Shown: positions 1 to 15,000 of the stretch, piece after piece | Layout of the letters: every line of letters begins with the position of its first letter | Numbering within the stretch: the stretch's first letter is position 1 | Assembly (NCBI GenBank): GCA_033977485.1 | Contig: CM066984.1 | Span: forward strand, 110,093,191-110,157,190 | Origin: Hydrangea macrophylla | Taxonomy: Eukaryota > Streptophyta > Magnoliopsida > Cornales > Hydrangeaceae | Length of the DNA stretch: 64,000 bases | Reading direction: 5' to 3' | Program-made: the position numbers and the translations under genes | The notes under the pieces: generated by a model | What the model saw: the letters and a program-made list of their open reading frames with translations, nothing else | Databases searched by the model: none | Told to the model about the DNA's origin: nothing

Positions 1-25
1 AACAAACACTACCTTGGACGCGAAG

Positions 26-3000
26 ATGTTGCAGAGCAAGTCATTTGTCAGAAAAACAAAGCAAGGCAAAGTAGTCAAGGTCTGTCCTCCTCTGCCCCAA
101 AACCCTAACCCTAAGTAGCACTACTTTTCTTCTTCCTTGCTGTTTGTTGATTTCAATTAGGGTTTGTGGGAGGTGATTTTCTTTCTATTGTAACAGGTTG
201 TTAGAGAACACTATCTCAGAGACGATATCTACTGCGGAGCTTCTTTTTGCAATGTATGTGATTCTAAAGATGCTCGCTTGAGCTCCTCTGATTCCACTAT
301 TCTCATTGTTGACACCAATGTCGTCCTCCATCAGGTACGCTTATAAATATATATATATATATAGTATGTATTTGACAATTTGTGTTTGCATTTTTATCAT
401 CTTTTTAATTTATTGAATTTCGGTTCACCTTTGTTTGCAGATTGATTTACTTGAGAATCCGGCAATTGATCAAGTCGTCGTTCTATCCGTGGTGCTGGAA
501 GAGGTCAAGAATAAAAATCTTGGAGTTTATAATAGAGTTAGGGCCTTGTGCAGCAATTCCACCAGGAAATTCTTTGTTTTCTCTAATGAATACCACAGGT
601 GCGTTCTTTATGTATTGTTTTAATGTAATTGAAAATTTGGAATTATATAAACGGTCCTTTTGTACGTGTACTAGGACTCCGTCCCAAATTGATCGGAGTG
701 AATATGGTATCTCTTAGGTTATGCATTGTCTAATATCAGGATGTTATTTCATTTCTCATCTGTTAAATTTTATTTTCCTGAAGGGATACATATGTGAAGG
801 CCATGGTTGGGGAAAGTCCAAACGATCGAAATGATAGAGGTGGTTTGCCTTCTATGTTATGAAGTAACACTTGATAATTTGACTTGTTGCTAATTTATTA
901 TTAAAAGGTTTGTGGTGCATTATTGCAAAATATGACAGGGCAAGTACTTTCTCATATGCAACACCTGTTCATGTCACACATTCTCACCTTGTGGAGGGTA
1001 GTGATGGATGAATTACACGTTGTACACTTGTACTGAGATGAAGTTACTTTATTGCAATGATAAGATAGGGCGTTATTTGTTGTTTGCTAGTTATTATCAT
1101 TTTAGTGCAATGACATGCCTTTGTGATATCCTATTGAGTTTTGACGTTGACAAATGTGGTTCAGCAATTCGGGTGGCGACCCAGTGGTATCAGAACCATC
1201 TTGGTAGTGCAACCAGGGTTTTACTCATCACAAATGACCGGGAGAATAAGAGGAAAGCCACTGAAGAGGGCATTTCTGCTGAGACAGGTACATCATGATT
1301 TTGTGGTTCGCATTTCACTTCAAGTCTCGTAGTTCGTGCACTTCTTTTAATGGAATTGTAGTATTACCTCTTCTTCTACTACTACTACTAGTATTACTAC
1401 TACTGGCTGTTTTCGTTTTTACAGTTACATTATTTAATCGGACTCTAATAAATACTCACTGGATATACTATATGGACAATACTGAGTGCTGGTTAAACAT
1501 TGTGTTTTAGTTGAATCATATGTGAAAACACTTGGTCAGCCGGCATTGCTTGACCTGCTCGTTCAACCTCCTTCTGAAGATGTACGCATGGAGGAGGTTG
1601 AAGATCTGAGGCCTTCAAAGAGGAAAGTCATTTATACTGAGGTAACATTGGGTTCACGTGTGCATGTCATAACTTCTTGCACATTATCTATTTGTTGGTT
1701 TTATGCTGTCTAAGATGGGCTTCTTCAATTTAAACTATATACATACTTTCTGCTTTTTGGCAGCACAAGCCCATGTCAGAGATTACTTCTGGCTTGCATC
1801 GTGGAATTTACCATCAGGGAAAACTTCGTGTTAATCGCTACAATCCATTTGAAGCATATGTTGGAAGTGAGAGTATTGGTGATGAGATAATAATATATGG
1901 GCGTGGAAACATGAATAGGGCTTTTGATGGTGACATAGTGGCAGTGGAACTTTTGCCTCAAGATCAGTGGCACGAGGAGAAGTCTCTGTCTATAGCTGAT
2001 GAAGGTATTTTTCTACTGTTTTGATTATTCAGCCTCCTATATCGTTAGATATGTGTAGGCATTATTGTATGCATGAGTAGACAAACAAGCATCTTAAATA
2101 AAATTGGATTTCCTGGGAAAGGATACTCAACCCTTTGATTCTATGCGGACTTCCCATAGGGAAAAGAGAGTGCAGTGTTTTTAGTGATTTTAGGTGTCAT
2201 GTTCCTACGCAACGTTTATAAACCTTAGTTGTGAGAGTGCTTATTGGTATTTTTGCACACAGTGATCCATTTCTAGTTTCTCTCTCTTTTTAAGGAAATT
2301 ATTTACTACTATTTCTGGCAAAAAAATTCAGAAGGGACATTGATGACGCAGAATCAGACCAAGGTTGCTTTAGTTCTGGGTTATTTAGTTGAGTATATCA
2401 ATCAAAAACCCGAAAACCCAATAGTGCATTTTTCTTTTCATGTCAAATTATGTTGTTAATTCTTCAGGGTAAGGGAAGGGATGGATTCTCTTCTCATTAC
2501 AGGCTGTAGGTAGTGGTTTAAGTAAGGTAGGGTATGATGGGATAGATGAGTTCGTAAGAGAGTAGCAATCTAGGAACCAATAGCGTAGAGGGAATCTCGA
2601 GGGAAAGTGGGAAGGAAGTAAAGAGAGACAGACTAAGGGTCAGCGAGTGGGGGAAGTGTTCCGAGAGAAACCTGTATAATTAATGATCGAGCATGTATGT
2701 GTGAAGGAATATTCACAGTGGGCTCATAAATGCACAGATCCCAATGGAATAATATCTGAAATTCTCTCTGAGCGTATCTCAGAAAATTATCTCTCTCACC
2801 TCTGAGGGTACTGTTCCTATTTATAGCAATTGGGACACGTGCCAAGGAATGAGCGCAGCTGATGTGGCTCATTCCTATGGAGGCGTACCAAAATGCCACG
2901 TGTCGTTCGGAGACGACACAAGGAATGTCCTCACGGTAAACTAGAGAGTTATTTCAGATAGTCTCACCGACCTTTAGAAAGGCTTAGGAAGTGTATCGCG

Positions 3001-6000
3001 GAATAGACCGTCGCGACCTTCCTAAGCGAGCTCTGCTCTTAAGCCAACCGAGCCACATAACCTGAGAGTTCCCGTGGCGATATAGAAAGATTTTACCATG
3101 CCATGGTCTGGAATGACCATGTTGTGGTATAGTTTTTGCACCAAGACCTGCCCCCGAGCGTGGTCTATCTGAGCCTTAGTTTTATTAGGGATGATATAGG
3201 CAGTACTCAGTGAGGTGCTGTAGACTCCTTTGTACGAGATATTCAAGGCGCCCTAATGATCCCTTTTTTAAGAGTTCCGCCCACATCTCCTGGGTACGGG
3301 GTATAGTCCCTTCAAATGGCAAGCGGACATGTGTCGATCGTTGATATGTTTGTCAGATAGTGATACCCACACAGGCAAAGTGTGCTCCTCCCTGTGCCCA
3401 ATCCCATTGAATAAAGCAGTGGTGCAGGTATTCTGTCCTTTGGTCTATCTCTCACACTCTCAGCAATCTATACCTTGGAATGCATTGGTTGGTCGACCTT
3501 GCATCAATACTATTTTCCTTTTCTGGTTAACCACACAGTGTACTTTAGTTTATTGGTTTTAGTAATGATAAGCCTTAGTAGTTTAATGAATGTAGTAAAT
3601 CCTCTACCTTTCTTCCCATTCATGACCTGAAATAACTTTGGTGTGGGCTAGTTGTTTTTCTCTTGAGTCCAACAGTTGTAGAATCGTTGGAAATTAAACC
3701 AACTTGAATTAAATTTCACCTATAACTTCTGCAATGCAAGCAGTTTCCTTAAATGGACCATAGATCGTCATGATATCACCATTTACAATGCTATCATCCT
3801 GTGAAGATGAAATATTTTCACGTATCAAAAACTAAATTGTTACTGTCCTTGGTGGTTTTTTGTTTGCTTGGTTTTTTTTTTTGGAATTTCATATTGCATG
3901 TATATTTACCATGATTTTGTGAAATAGGAAATAAGATTATAGACTGACTGAATATCGGGCATTGCACCGCCTTCCTCTCTTCTATTCACTTTGTAAACTT
4001 TTTGTGTATGCGTTTTGCTACACTTGTGTATTAATATTCTTCTGTCTTCTAGATGACGAGGATGAAGATGTTCATCTAGTTCCAGGCAGTGCTGATGATG
4101 CTCCTAGAGCAACAAATCTGGTTCCAGGTTCTGCCGGAGATATAAATCATGTGGCTTCTCGTCCCTCTGGGCGTGTTGTTGGTATCATAAAGCGGAATTG
4201 GCACTCGTAAGTCAAGTGCTCAATTAGGATGCTTAAGCAGTTACACTTTCTATGCTAGACTGGTAGTTGCTTTAGTGGTTTTGCTTTCATTCTACATATT
4301 GTCTACTCTTTTGCTGCCATCAATAAGTTCTATTTATAAATTGATGGACTACTCTTAAGAGTATTGAAAATTAATGGGTTTCTAGTGCTCTTCAAGGCAG
4401 TTTACAGCTCATGCCACACTTTTTGTGGCCTTGCCCCGATAAATGCCCTCCAATCTCTCCAAATAACTTATATGCACTAACTGGATGTGACGATTGAACT
4501 TCCTACCTGATCATGGGATATCTGTTTTAAATCACTTTACTGGGGCCACTAATATACTGCCACCTTTATGTATGTGTGTGTGTAGGTTTATTTGTTTCTT
4601 TCTTTATTCTATACTCATTTCTCTCATAGCAGGTTTGATTGTCTCATAGCAGGTTTGCTAATCTGAATCTAATTTATTTGTTGGCTGATAACTGCTTAAT
4701 CACTTTCGGCTGGCCTGAGTTTTTGATAATCCGTTTTTGATTTTATATCATTTTCTAAATTATTCTATTCCCCAGAATTTGCTCCTCTTTGAAATGATCT
4801 CTTTCCTTTTTGTATAAGATATGTTACTCTTAATCCATCTTAATGTCACTATTCTCAGGCTCAGCTATATGGTACTGGTATGAACAGCATGAGTGTTTTT
4901 TACTTGGTCAGTTCATGATTTAGAGATTTCATTGCGAATTAGAAAGAAAAAAAAAAAATCTCATTCCAAACCATATCTAAAAATTATCTCCGTTTTTTCT
5001 GAGGTGATTGCAGTTCGGTTTAGAGTCACTACATGCATTTGGGTTATGAATGTTACTATGACAGTGCTGATGGTTACTATCTTCTTTTGTAGTAGGTCCC
5101 ACATCCATGTATTTATCCCTTGCCTACCCCTTATATGCATTTGGAATAGCAAATTTAACAATCCGAAAAATTTATATGTCCAACCTTAATTTTCTTTCAG
5201 TGTGACAGTGATGGAGATCAAGGGTATATTTGTAATTTTAATTGACGGAGATCATAGTTTTGAGAAGTCTAGGAAATGTGGTAAAATGAAGATTCTAGAA
5301 TTTGCGTATTTTTGTCTTTGGAATATTCTAGAATTTAGGTTTATGAATATTCTAGAAAAGTCTTGGTCAAGGTTTTGTGTCTTAGCTTCTAGAAACATCT
5401 TTTGGAATCTTAATGTGTAACTCACATTTTAGTTGAAATTTCTAGAAGTGTCTTTTAGAGTCATAAATCTAAGGAGTTCTAGAAGTGTCTTTTAGAGTCT
5501 TTATTTAGGTTTATGTCTTGATCTTTCTAGAAGTATCTTTTGGGGCTTTAAACTAGGCTAATCAGGAAGCTTCTAGATCTTGTACTCGTGGCATATAAAT
5601 AGGGCCTTGATGTTAGCTTTTGAAGAGATAGAATGAATAATCCTTTTGCATATTTCCTACTCTTGTGTGATACTTGAGTGTACTTGGAGTGAGTCCAAGA
5701 TTCTTGGTGTGATACCAAGCCTGGAGTGAGTCTAGAATTCTTCTTGGAGTGATTCCAAGATACCTTTGGTGTGATTCATGGTTCGAAGTATCGGCCGATA
5801 TCGAGTCGTATCGGCTGAGTTAACTCGGTATCATGAGGGTCCGATACGAGATATTGGCCGATTCAAGCTGAGTTAAAAAAAATTAAAGGATCGTTCTATA
5901 TATCGGTCTTTTCGGCTGAAACGACCGAGTTTTCTATGTCTCGGCTGAGATGACTAGCGATACGCCCGAGACTGAAAGAAAAGGAGAAAAATCTGAAAGG

Positions 6001-9000
6001 AAAAAAGAAAAATCAGAGGAAAAAAGAAAACGAGAAAAATCAGAAAGGGAAATCTTACCTTCTTCTCTTTATTTCTCTTTCTTCTTCCGCATTCATCTTC
6101 TTCTTCTTCTTCTTTCGCCGCTGCAGGCGTCTTCTTCTTCTGTCATCGTCTTCTTCTTCTTCTTTCGTCATTGTCTTCTTCTTCCCCCATCGCCTTCTTC
6201 TTCTTCTTCTTCTTCCGTCATCGTCTTCTTCTTTCTCTGATCTCTCTCTCTCTCTCTCTCTCTTGTTAATCTTGGGTTTGGTCGAGAGTCAAACAAAAGG
6301 GTTAAGTTAGTGTTTGGGATTTTATTCTGTGTAGCATGCGTTTGTGTGCAGGTGTTTCCATCTGCTTATAAATTTTTTTTTTACTGATTTGTTTAAAATG
6401 TGTATGTGTACTAAAAATATTTAGTCATTTATTGAAAAAATGTTTACTTATTTGTTTAAATTGTTTGGTTATTTATTAAAAAAGTGTTTGTTTATAAAAG
6501 AAAATGTTTACTTATTTGTTTAAAATGTGTATGTGTAATAAAAAAAATGTTCAAACAGTAGATCGGTAGTGTGTGAGTTGAATAATTTGTGAATTTATAA
6601 TTGGTACATTGGGTATTGTGACAATCTATTATGCCAATTTTGCTATTCTTATTATTTTAGAATTTTTGGTTATTTTTTCATATTTTTTTGAATCTTAAAT
6701 CTAGCGTTTCGTTGCGTATCGCCTGATACTAGGCCGATACCGCGACCCCGAGTCATCACAACGGACTCCGATACCATGACCGATGCCGCGACCTCGAACC
6801 ATGGACTGTGATTCCAAAGGGCTCTTAGGTGTGATGCTCAAGGATACCTAGGTGTGAGGCCTATATTACCACTTATCATGCTAAAATTCATTTTCTTTTC
6901 TTTCCTTTTCCCGACCTCTATATTATTCTTCACATATTAAACAACCCATTTACTCATTCACCATTACCTACCACCTCAAAACAGCCTCTCTTGCTTCCCA
7001 TTTGTCAACCCAACAACAACTCCCTATCTTGTCCTACATCAGACATATATCAAGATATTGTTTTTGTATTAGATAGAATAGGGAAAGGTTTCTTGTTGAA
7101 GAATAAAACGAAAGACAACATTTTTCAAGAAAAGAACATATATAAGATGTACTAAGTTCAATTCTTTTACATAAACAAATCCAATATCACAAATTTCTCG
7201 GTTCAATTCTTTTACATTCACAGTTCCAATACTACAGATTTCTTTAGTTAATGGACAATTTTTTATTTTTTATTTTTGCAATTTATAATACTGGCTGTTA
7301 CTCGTCCAAAGGTTAGAAAATCATTTTAGTAAATAGAATTACCTCATTCTATTTCAGCTATGTCACCTACCCAAGAGCACACCGTTATATTGTATTTTTA
7401 GGGTATGTGGCATATTCGTGTTCCATTCTCTTACTCATGCCCAAGAATAAGTTTATTTGTGAATAGCTGTTTGTTTTAAATTATGTGTTTTGTGATCCAT
7501 ATTTTCTTTGGAGTTCCAATTAGAATTTGTGGTTAGGGTTGATAGTGTTCCTTAGCTAATTCCAGCAAGAGATTAAGATTTTTATTGTACATGATGTCGT
7601 GTAGGTATTGTGGATCTTTGGAGCCAATGCCTATGCCTGCAGGCAATGCTGGTATTGCTCATGCTTTATTTGTCTCCAAAGATCGCAGAGTTCCTAAGAT
7701 TCGGATTCAAACTCGACAGCTTGGGAATCTTCTGGATAAGAGAATCATTGTCGCTGTTGATTCTTGGGATTGTTCATCTCGTTATCCTGCTGGGCATTAT
7801 GTACGTACAATTGGAGAAATAGGTGACAGAGATACTGAGAGTGAGGTATGTGGTAATGGGTGCTTTGTCTATGCATTTAATGGTTTCTTTGATTGAGTCG
7901 ATGGTGACCAAGATCATTTACTTCCCCATGCAATTTTGTTTATTGGCAGGTGGTGTTGATTGAGAATGATATAGATGCAAGACCATTTTCTTCTCAAGTG
8001 TTGGCATGCTTGCCAGCATTACCTTGGTCTGTCTCATCCGGAGATCTGTCCAATCCCATTAGGCAGGATCTGCGTCATTTGCGTGTCTTTAGTGTGGACC
8101 CTCCAGGTTTGTGACTTGTTGATGTATCCATACCCTTTTTTCCCTTTCTTTTGTAACTCTCTCTTTATCCCCTTTTTTATTCTTTTTCTTCTTCTGAGTA
8201 TATTACACGTGGCTTGATTGTTATTATGTTAGTGTAGCGGATTTAGCCAGACATCAGATTTGGTACAAATAGTTGTGTCTGGTTCTTGCAGGATGCAAAG
8301 ACATTGATGATGCATTGCATTGTACAGCTCTTCCAAATGGGACTTTTGAAGTGGGAGTTCGTATCCTTTACTTTTATTTTTCCTGTATCTCGATCATGTC
8401 AGTATTGCTGAATTACCAAATCCTTAACATGACTAAGGAAAGATAAATGGTCTGCAGAGCTAATTTTAAGCTTCTGATTCCCCCCAAAACATGCAGAACA
8501 TGTGTATGGATTATTATGCATTTTGAAAGATTAAAGATCAGATTCTTCAAAAGTTTTAGAAAATATCAATCCATCTTTTTGCCTACTCGTATCTTACTTT
8601 GGCAGCGTGACAGTACAGCTATTGATATGACTTCACATGTAAACTAGAATCTATACCCGTGCAATGCACGGGAAAATGTTTCTAAATTTCATGCAGCATT
8701 TTTTTTTGCTAAGCAAATTTTATGTGCATACATGTTAGTGATATTGTTTTTTTATTTTTTTATTTTTTATATACATAATGTAGTTATAATATTTTAATTA
8801 ATTTGTTTAGTTTGTATCATGTATGTGTGTATATTTGGAGATATATGTGTGCGTGTATATATATATATATATATATATTTATGCAGATTAGATAGATTAG
8901 ATATTGATGAGATTTGATATGGTTGAAAAGGAGATAAGGAAGGGGAGACTATATCTGTATTAATAATATAGATATGGGGAAAAAAAGAAAGAAAGAAAGA

Positions 9001-12000
9001 GAGAATAATATCGAAAACCGGAAAAAATCACAGAGCCGCCACGTGGCAAGCATCTGATTCCACTTTATAATGTATACATATATATATGATTTTTTATTTT
9101 TATTTTTTTTAGTTAGTACTCAAAATGTGGTTTCTGTTTTCACTCCACCATAACACTTCCACTCTTTGGCATGTTTCTGCAACGAGGAAAACACACCGCC
9201 CATGCATTTCTATTGTTTAATTGAATACTATGTTGCATATGCCATAGAGTCTATGTATATGTTCTTTTCAATTCTTTGGATTTTAACTACCTCAAATCTT
9301 TTGGGAACTATTTCTAGTTTTCCCTAGATTGACATGTCTTTCCTCACCTATGGTAGATGGCTTATGGTTGGGAGTTGGAGAGTGTAACGCTGGTTAGCGA
9401 AAAGCTTTATGAGTTCTTATTTACACAGGCTTTGGGAAATGTTACAATGGGAAAACAAGTGTGAAACATCTTGTCTAGATGTGACCCAAGTGGGTTCAAG
9501 GGCATGAACATCTTAATTACCGAAGTGATTTATATTACCTTGATCATATATTCCAAAGGACTACGAGAATGGTTAGTTTGGTGATTAGCTAGTCTTTCCT
9601 AGGAAGCCATCAAGCCTTATGTTTATCTCTGAACTCAAGCCTCCCCCCTTAGTTCCTTTGAGTTTTGGGCTTGCAATCGTACTCCTCAGGCATAGTATTT
9701 TACGCGAGAATAGGTTTCCGTGCTAGAATCAAGAAAAAGTAGCTAGTATTCACTGATGCTCATAGTGGTGATAGTTATTTTTGCTGTAATCAAAGAAGCA
9801 ATAGCCGATATTCCTCTAGAAGGGTCAGAAGTGATCAGAGCTGGAAGTATACGTATATGTTGAGAACTCAAACGTGACAACATTGTGATAGTGCCATGCG
9901 CTGACAATTGTCATTGATCAAGAAAAAATCCAGATTGCCCACTAATGGAGAATGTCTAATTTGACTAAAATAGTTTCGTTAGCTCTGTATTATAAGTAAG
10001 ACCATGATACATTTGGTGGATTAATGCCTGAAATTGCGAAAGTGGAAGTGTGTGGAACAGAGGAAGAGATGTTACATGCCGTTTTTTGTAAGAAAAGTAA
10101 CTAAATTTGAAATTGCCACTTGCAGAGTTCAAAAAGTTTTTGTAAGAGTTTTTTCTTGGGAGAATTCCAGCAAAATTGGGCTTCCTTTTGTTCTTCTTCT
10201 CAGTCAGATGAGATTTTGGTCTTCTCCATTTGACTCTTTGAATACTTTAACATAATTCAAGTCTCTTTTTTCCTGCCTTATGTTGGGTTATCATTGTTCT
10301 CTCCAATAATTGTGTGTCTATTATGATGAAAAGCTCGGTGTACCTTAAATTTCCCCCCTTTCTTTCCCGTGCATCTTTCCAGTATTTGCTTCTGTCCTGT
10401 TCTTTGTCAAGCTCATATGTTAATATTTGTTGCTCTAATTGTGAATTGAACTTGCAGTGGATGTGTCGGGTTCGAAAGTCTCTCCTTATCTGTGGCTATC
10501 AAATTTTTAAACAAGTTGGCCATGTCCTGTATATTCTCAGACAATGCTTGTTAGGTTTTGATTATATTGAATCTACTGTTGACATTGTCATATCCAATTT
10601 GTGTAGTTTTCATGCAGTTCTGTTAGAATCTGATCATTGGTGTATTTTAGCCCTTAATAACATTTAATCAGATATTGCTGATGTCACGAATTTTGTTCAC
10701 CCTGGAACACCCCTAGATGACGAGGCTACACAAAGGGGCACTTCGGTCTACCTTGTTGAACGTAGAATTGACATGCTTCCTAAACCTCTAACAGAAGGTA
10801 TGTTTCTTTTCATTGTACTTGGTAGGGTTTGTTAGATACACATCATTCCATTGGTTCTCATGAAGAATCATTTTATTGGTGGTAAAGTATACTATTTGGT
10901 TTCGAAATCTTTGGTTAGCCTGATCACACTTAAATTTATCTTGCAGATATTTGTTCACTACGAGCTGATGTTGAGAGACTGGCTTTCTCTGTCATTTGGG
11001 TACATGCTTCTTTAGTCCTCTCAAAAAAAAAAAACATGCAGCTATAGTTTGCTTTTCTTCTCTTACTGGTTGTAGACGGAATAATATGGATCTGAAAACG
11101 TAGTGTTGGTATTTCTGCTACCCTCCCCCAATCTTACTGCACACTATCCAAATCTAGGGAGTAAGATGTCAATTGGATATAGATAATCTATTTGAAGTGT
11201 TTGGATACCCATTTAATGACGCAGTCACGCAGGTTTGTTCCTCCATTTGACGGATTATACCATAAATGATGCGGTTGCAATGGAGGCTTTCTGTAATCTA
11301 AACTTAAGAGTATTACATCCACATAAAGTTGCTCACAAAAACTTACTGTGTCTATCTCTCTCTTGGGCGGACCCCACAGTGTCATTGGACCACACCAGGA
11401 GAGAGGCTGACACAATAAATTTTTGTGAGCAACTTTATGTGGATGTTTTATGTGTCCCAAGCATTATTGCTAAACTTATAAGTCGAAGGTGGACATACTT
11501 TTGGTTCATAGGTTAATTGATCAATACAAGCCAAATGGGCTGTATCACACTACTACATAGAATTGATCAATACTTTCTTCGCACGCTATTCTTGTTCTGG
11601 CCAATTCCATTTTATCCTTGTTCTGGCCAATTCCATTATTATCCTAGTGAATGCCAGATGTAATACTTACAAATTGATGTTCTTGCGTACATGCGATTGT
11701 AGGTTCGGCCCACTTGCGTCTCAAAATCTTTTTGATTTTTGTTTATTTTATTATCATTGTTAAATTTTCAGGAAATGACACCTGAAGCGGAGATTATTTC
11801 TAAGAGATACACAAAAAGTATCATCAAGTCATGTGCAGCATTGTCTTATGTCGAAGCTCAAGCGAGAATGGATGACAGGTGATCATATCTAAGATTATCT
11901 TTGTATGTTGTTTATTTTAGAGTTATAGTTTACTTATGATAAGCCTTGAGGTAAATAAATCAACTGTTTTTTAAAAGTTCAGATCTACGAAGGTTCTATG

Positions 12001-15000
12001 GTACTTTTGATTTAGCGGATTTGCTGTTAAACAAAATCAACAGGGACGATTTAAACATCTTAATCTGTGCTTAGATATCTGCTAAACAAATTAGCAGTTT
12101 TTTTAAGTATTATTTATTTATTTATTTATATTAAATAGTTTTCACTGACAATGACTAAATCCATCTTAACTATATGTGCATGTGTGTGCGCGCACACACA
12201 CACAAACACACACATATATAATATCTATCATTTATTTTCTGTTGAATTGGGCTTCATTGGGGTATTTTTTTTGGAACAAGTCCATCTATGGTGTTGCCTC
12301 AGTCTGCATGTTCTTAGCTTGTGACATGCACTCTAAGTTCTAACTCACCAACAACATAGAAATGCGGTGCAACCATTGTAAGGACGTGCACAAATATAGC
12401 ATAGCAGTGATTAGAATCTTGAAATGTATGAATTGTAATGTTTATTTTATTCGTATAGGATGTGAATTGGTGCTAGTTAGTGGTGCAAACACAAGGAGAG
12501 TAGGGACGTGAATTACATTAATAAATCAACTGTATGAGAGATTCTATATGGAACAAGCTTCTCGGATGTCCCTGTTTTGGCACATATGATATTTCTCTCT
12601 TTGTTTACTTTATCTTTCTAGTTTCCTGTTTCTCAGTTTGATTACTCCTGTTTGCATGCCATTGTAGTCGCTTGATGGATCCACTAACTGCAGACTTGCG
12701 AAATATGAACACTTTGGCAAAGGTGTGTACTTGGGATTATGTTTGTCAGCTAGATATAGGCTGTGTGTGAATAAACTGTGCTTTTGCATTTTTGCGTGGA
12801 TTACTGTATTTGGATTTGAAGTATCTTTACATTGTTATCTCGCAGATTATGAGGTTAAGGCGTATTGAGAGGGGTGCTTTAACTCTTGCTTCTGCAGAAG
12901 TCAAATTTCAAATTGACACTGAAACTCATGATCCTCTTGATATTGGTATGTCTGTCACACCACGGACATCATCCCAACTTGAAAGTTATTTTGTTTTCGC
13001 TTGATAGGAGGGGTTACTTGTGCTATTTGCATGATTAAAAATGAAGGATTTGAAACCATATACTCCCTCCGTCCCAAAAAATTGTCCACTTTCATTTTGC
13101 ACATTGTTTAAGAAAGTTGTTGAATATTAATTTTTTTTGGTTCATTAAAGAGTCACTATCCAATTTTATACTTGGATGTTATGGGTGTTTGACATTTTGG
13201 TTATTTTGGGACCACATAAATACTGTTTTGTCTTTATTATAAAGGTAGTTTTGGAAAGCAAGTAAAAATTATATACCAATTTACGAAAGTGGACACTTAT
13301 TTTGGGACGGAGGGAGTATCAAATTTTTATAGGTCATTTTAGCCGCAAAAGATCTGATCTTACAATGCGTCTTAGAACTATTTTGAAATATACCTCCAGT
13401 TTCCCTGCCAGCAGCGTTAATGATATAAGTGTGTAAGTATTAAGAAGTGTTGGAGTTTGTTACCTAGAGTCAGTTATGCCATTTGTTTATCTTTTTTTTG
13501 ATAAGTGTTATACGCAACAATTAGTCCGACTTGGGACTTGGACCCACCACCGTCTCACTGGGGCAATCATTGGACTCGAAGGCATGCAATTACTGTTTGG
13601 AAGGTGGTCAGTTGTGCATACTTATTTAGTCATCGTCAGTTGAGGTTTTTTTAGTTGAGGTTTCACTTTGCATTTCATTATGATGATTTAGCCTATGTAG
13701 CACGGATACACGATACGATAGAGACGGCGAAATGGCAAATCCCAAAAAATAGGATACGGAGACAGCTAGGATACTTTCAATAAAAAATTATTATTTTTAA
13801 ATATAATTTAATTTTAAGTAAAAAAAAAAAAGAAGAAGAAGGGAGGATTAAACATCAACATCACATCAAAACCTTTAGAGACTAATGTAAAAACTAATAA
13901 AGAAAGGTGAAACAAGATTTAAAAGAAAAATAGAATTTCATGAAAAAGAAAAAGAAAAATAGAACTTATAAGTACTTATATATCATTTTATTTTCCTGTA
14001 TTTCATTTGCCCACCCTCCCCCCAAAGAAACACCTATTTTAAACAGACCACCAGGTCTCTCTCCAAAAAAGAAAAAAAGGAAAAAAAAAATGACCACCTG
14101 GCCTTTTCCTGAAGTGTCGCAGGAGTGTCCGGACGTGTCTTGCCGTGTCCCAGAAGTGTCCGATATTATCATTTAATTTAAATTAATCCAGACACGCACC
14201 CGCGGACTGTCAGAAACGCAAACGGCACCCAAATTGGAGTGTCCATGGTTCATAGGATTTAGCTGCTCACTTTTATTAATTTTTTAAAACTTATTCACTG
14301 CATTGTATTCTTTTTCAGTGTCTAATGCATGAGCATTATCTGCAGGAATGTATCAAATTCGAGAAGCAAACCAAATGGTTGAGGAGTTTATGCTTGCTGC
14401 TAATATTTCAGTTGCGGAAAAAATCCTGAATCATTTTCCTCTATGTTCTCTGTTAAGGTATTCTGGTGGTCTAGTTCATTGTTGGCATCAAGTTTATTTT
14501 CTGTACCATCTATTGCTGGTCAATTTTTTCAGTCTAATTTCTTTCACCTCCCTCCCCCACCACCCCACACTCACAAAAATAAAATAAAAAAGGCAAAGTA
14601 AAAATTTTCTTGCATGGCACTGTTGACCGTGTTATGGACAAATGGACATTGAATTCAAGGTCAAGTATAAGAGTAACTGGTATAGAGCTACTGAAGTACA
14701 GAGTACTTGTTCAGTTATTTGTGTACGGATATCTTAAATGCGAAGTTCCCATGTACTTGCACCTAAGGAAATAACAAATTGATAATATCTGACAAAAGAA
14801 TATTTAATGAGGAATTTGGGTCTGCTTGGTCTCAGTACTTTTGATCTATTTTCTTGTTGTGTGTGTGGCCATGGTAGAAACTTAGAACTAGGTTGTTTGA
14901 TCCATTTGGTTGCTCACAAAACTATTTTGTCTTTTGTCAACTGCTGGGTGGGACAGCCTGCAAATTTTGAATAATGAAGAACTAAACATTATTCATTACT

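Larger units (their letters stand above)
5199..7048 (+). mobile_element. Solo-LTR-like repeat in RRP44A intron 8, split by a later insertion
   Basis: Sequence on both sides of the 5778-6806 insertion reads as one LTR-like unit of about 0.8 kb. It has a repetitive upstream part rich in TTCTAGAA, a TATA box at 5592-5602 (CATATAAATAGG), then a leader with short repeats of the type GAGTGATTCCAAGA and GGTGTGAT. Layout resembles U3-R-U5 of an LTR retrotransposon in the same orientation as the host gene. No internal gag or pol is present, so it would be a solo LTR. The suggested ends (TGTGAC near 5199, ACATCA near 7046) lack a clear target-site duplication and are tentative. Confidence 0.45.

Noticed and set aside
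7585..7604. ATG upstream of RRP44A exon 9 as an independent start
   Set aside because: The bases before 7605 are intron, ending in TAG at the acceptor. The exon phase fits the spliced gene.
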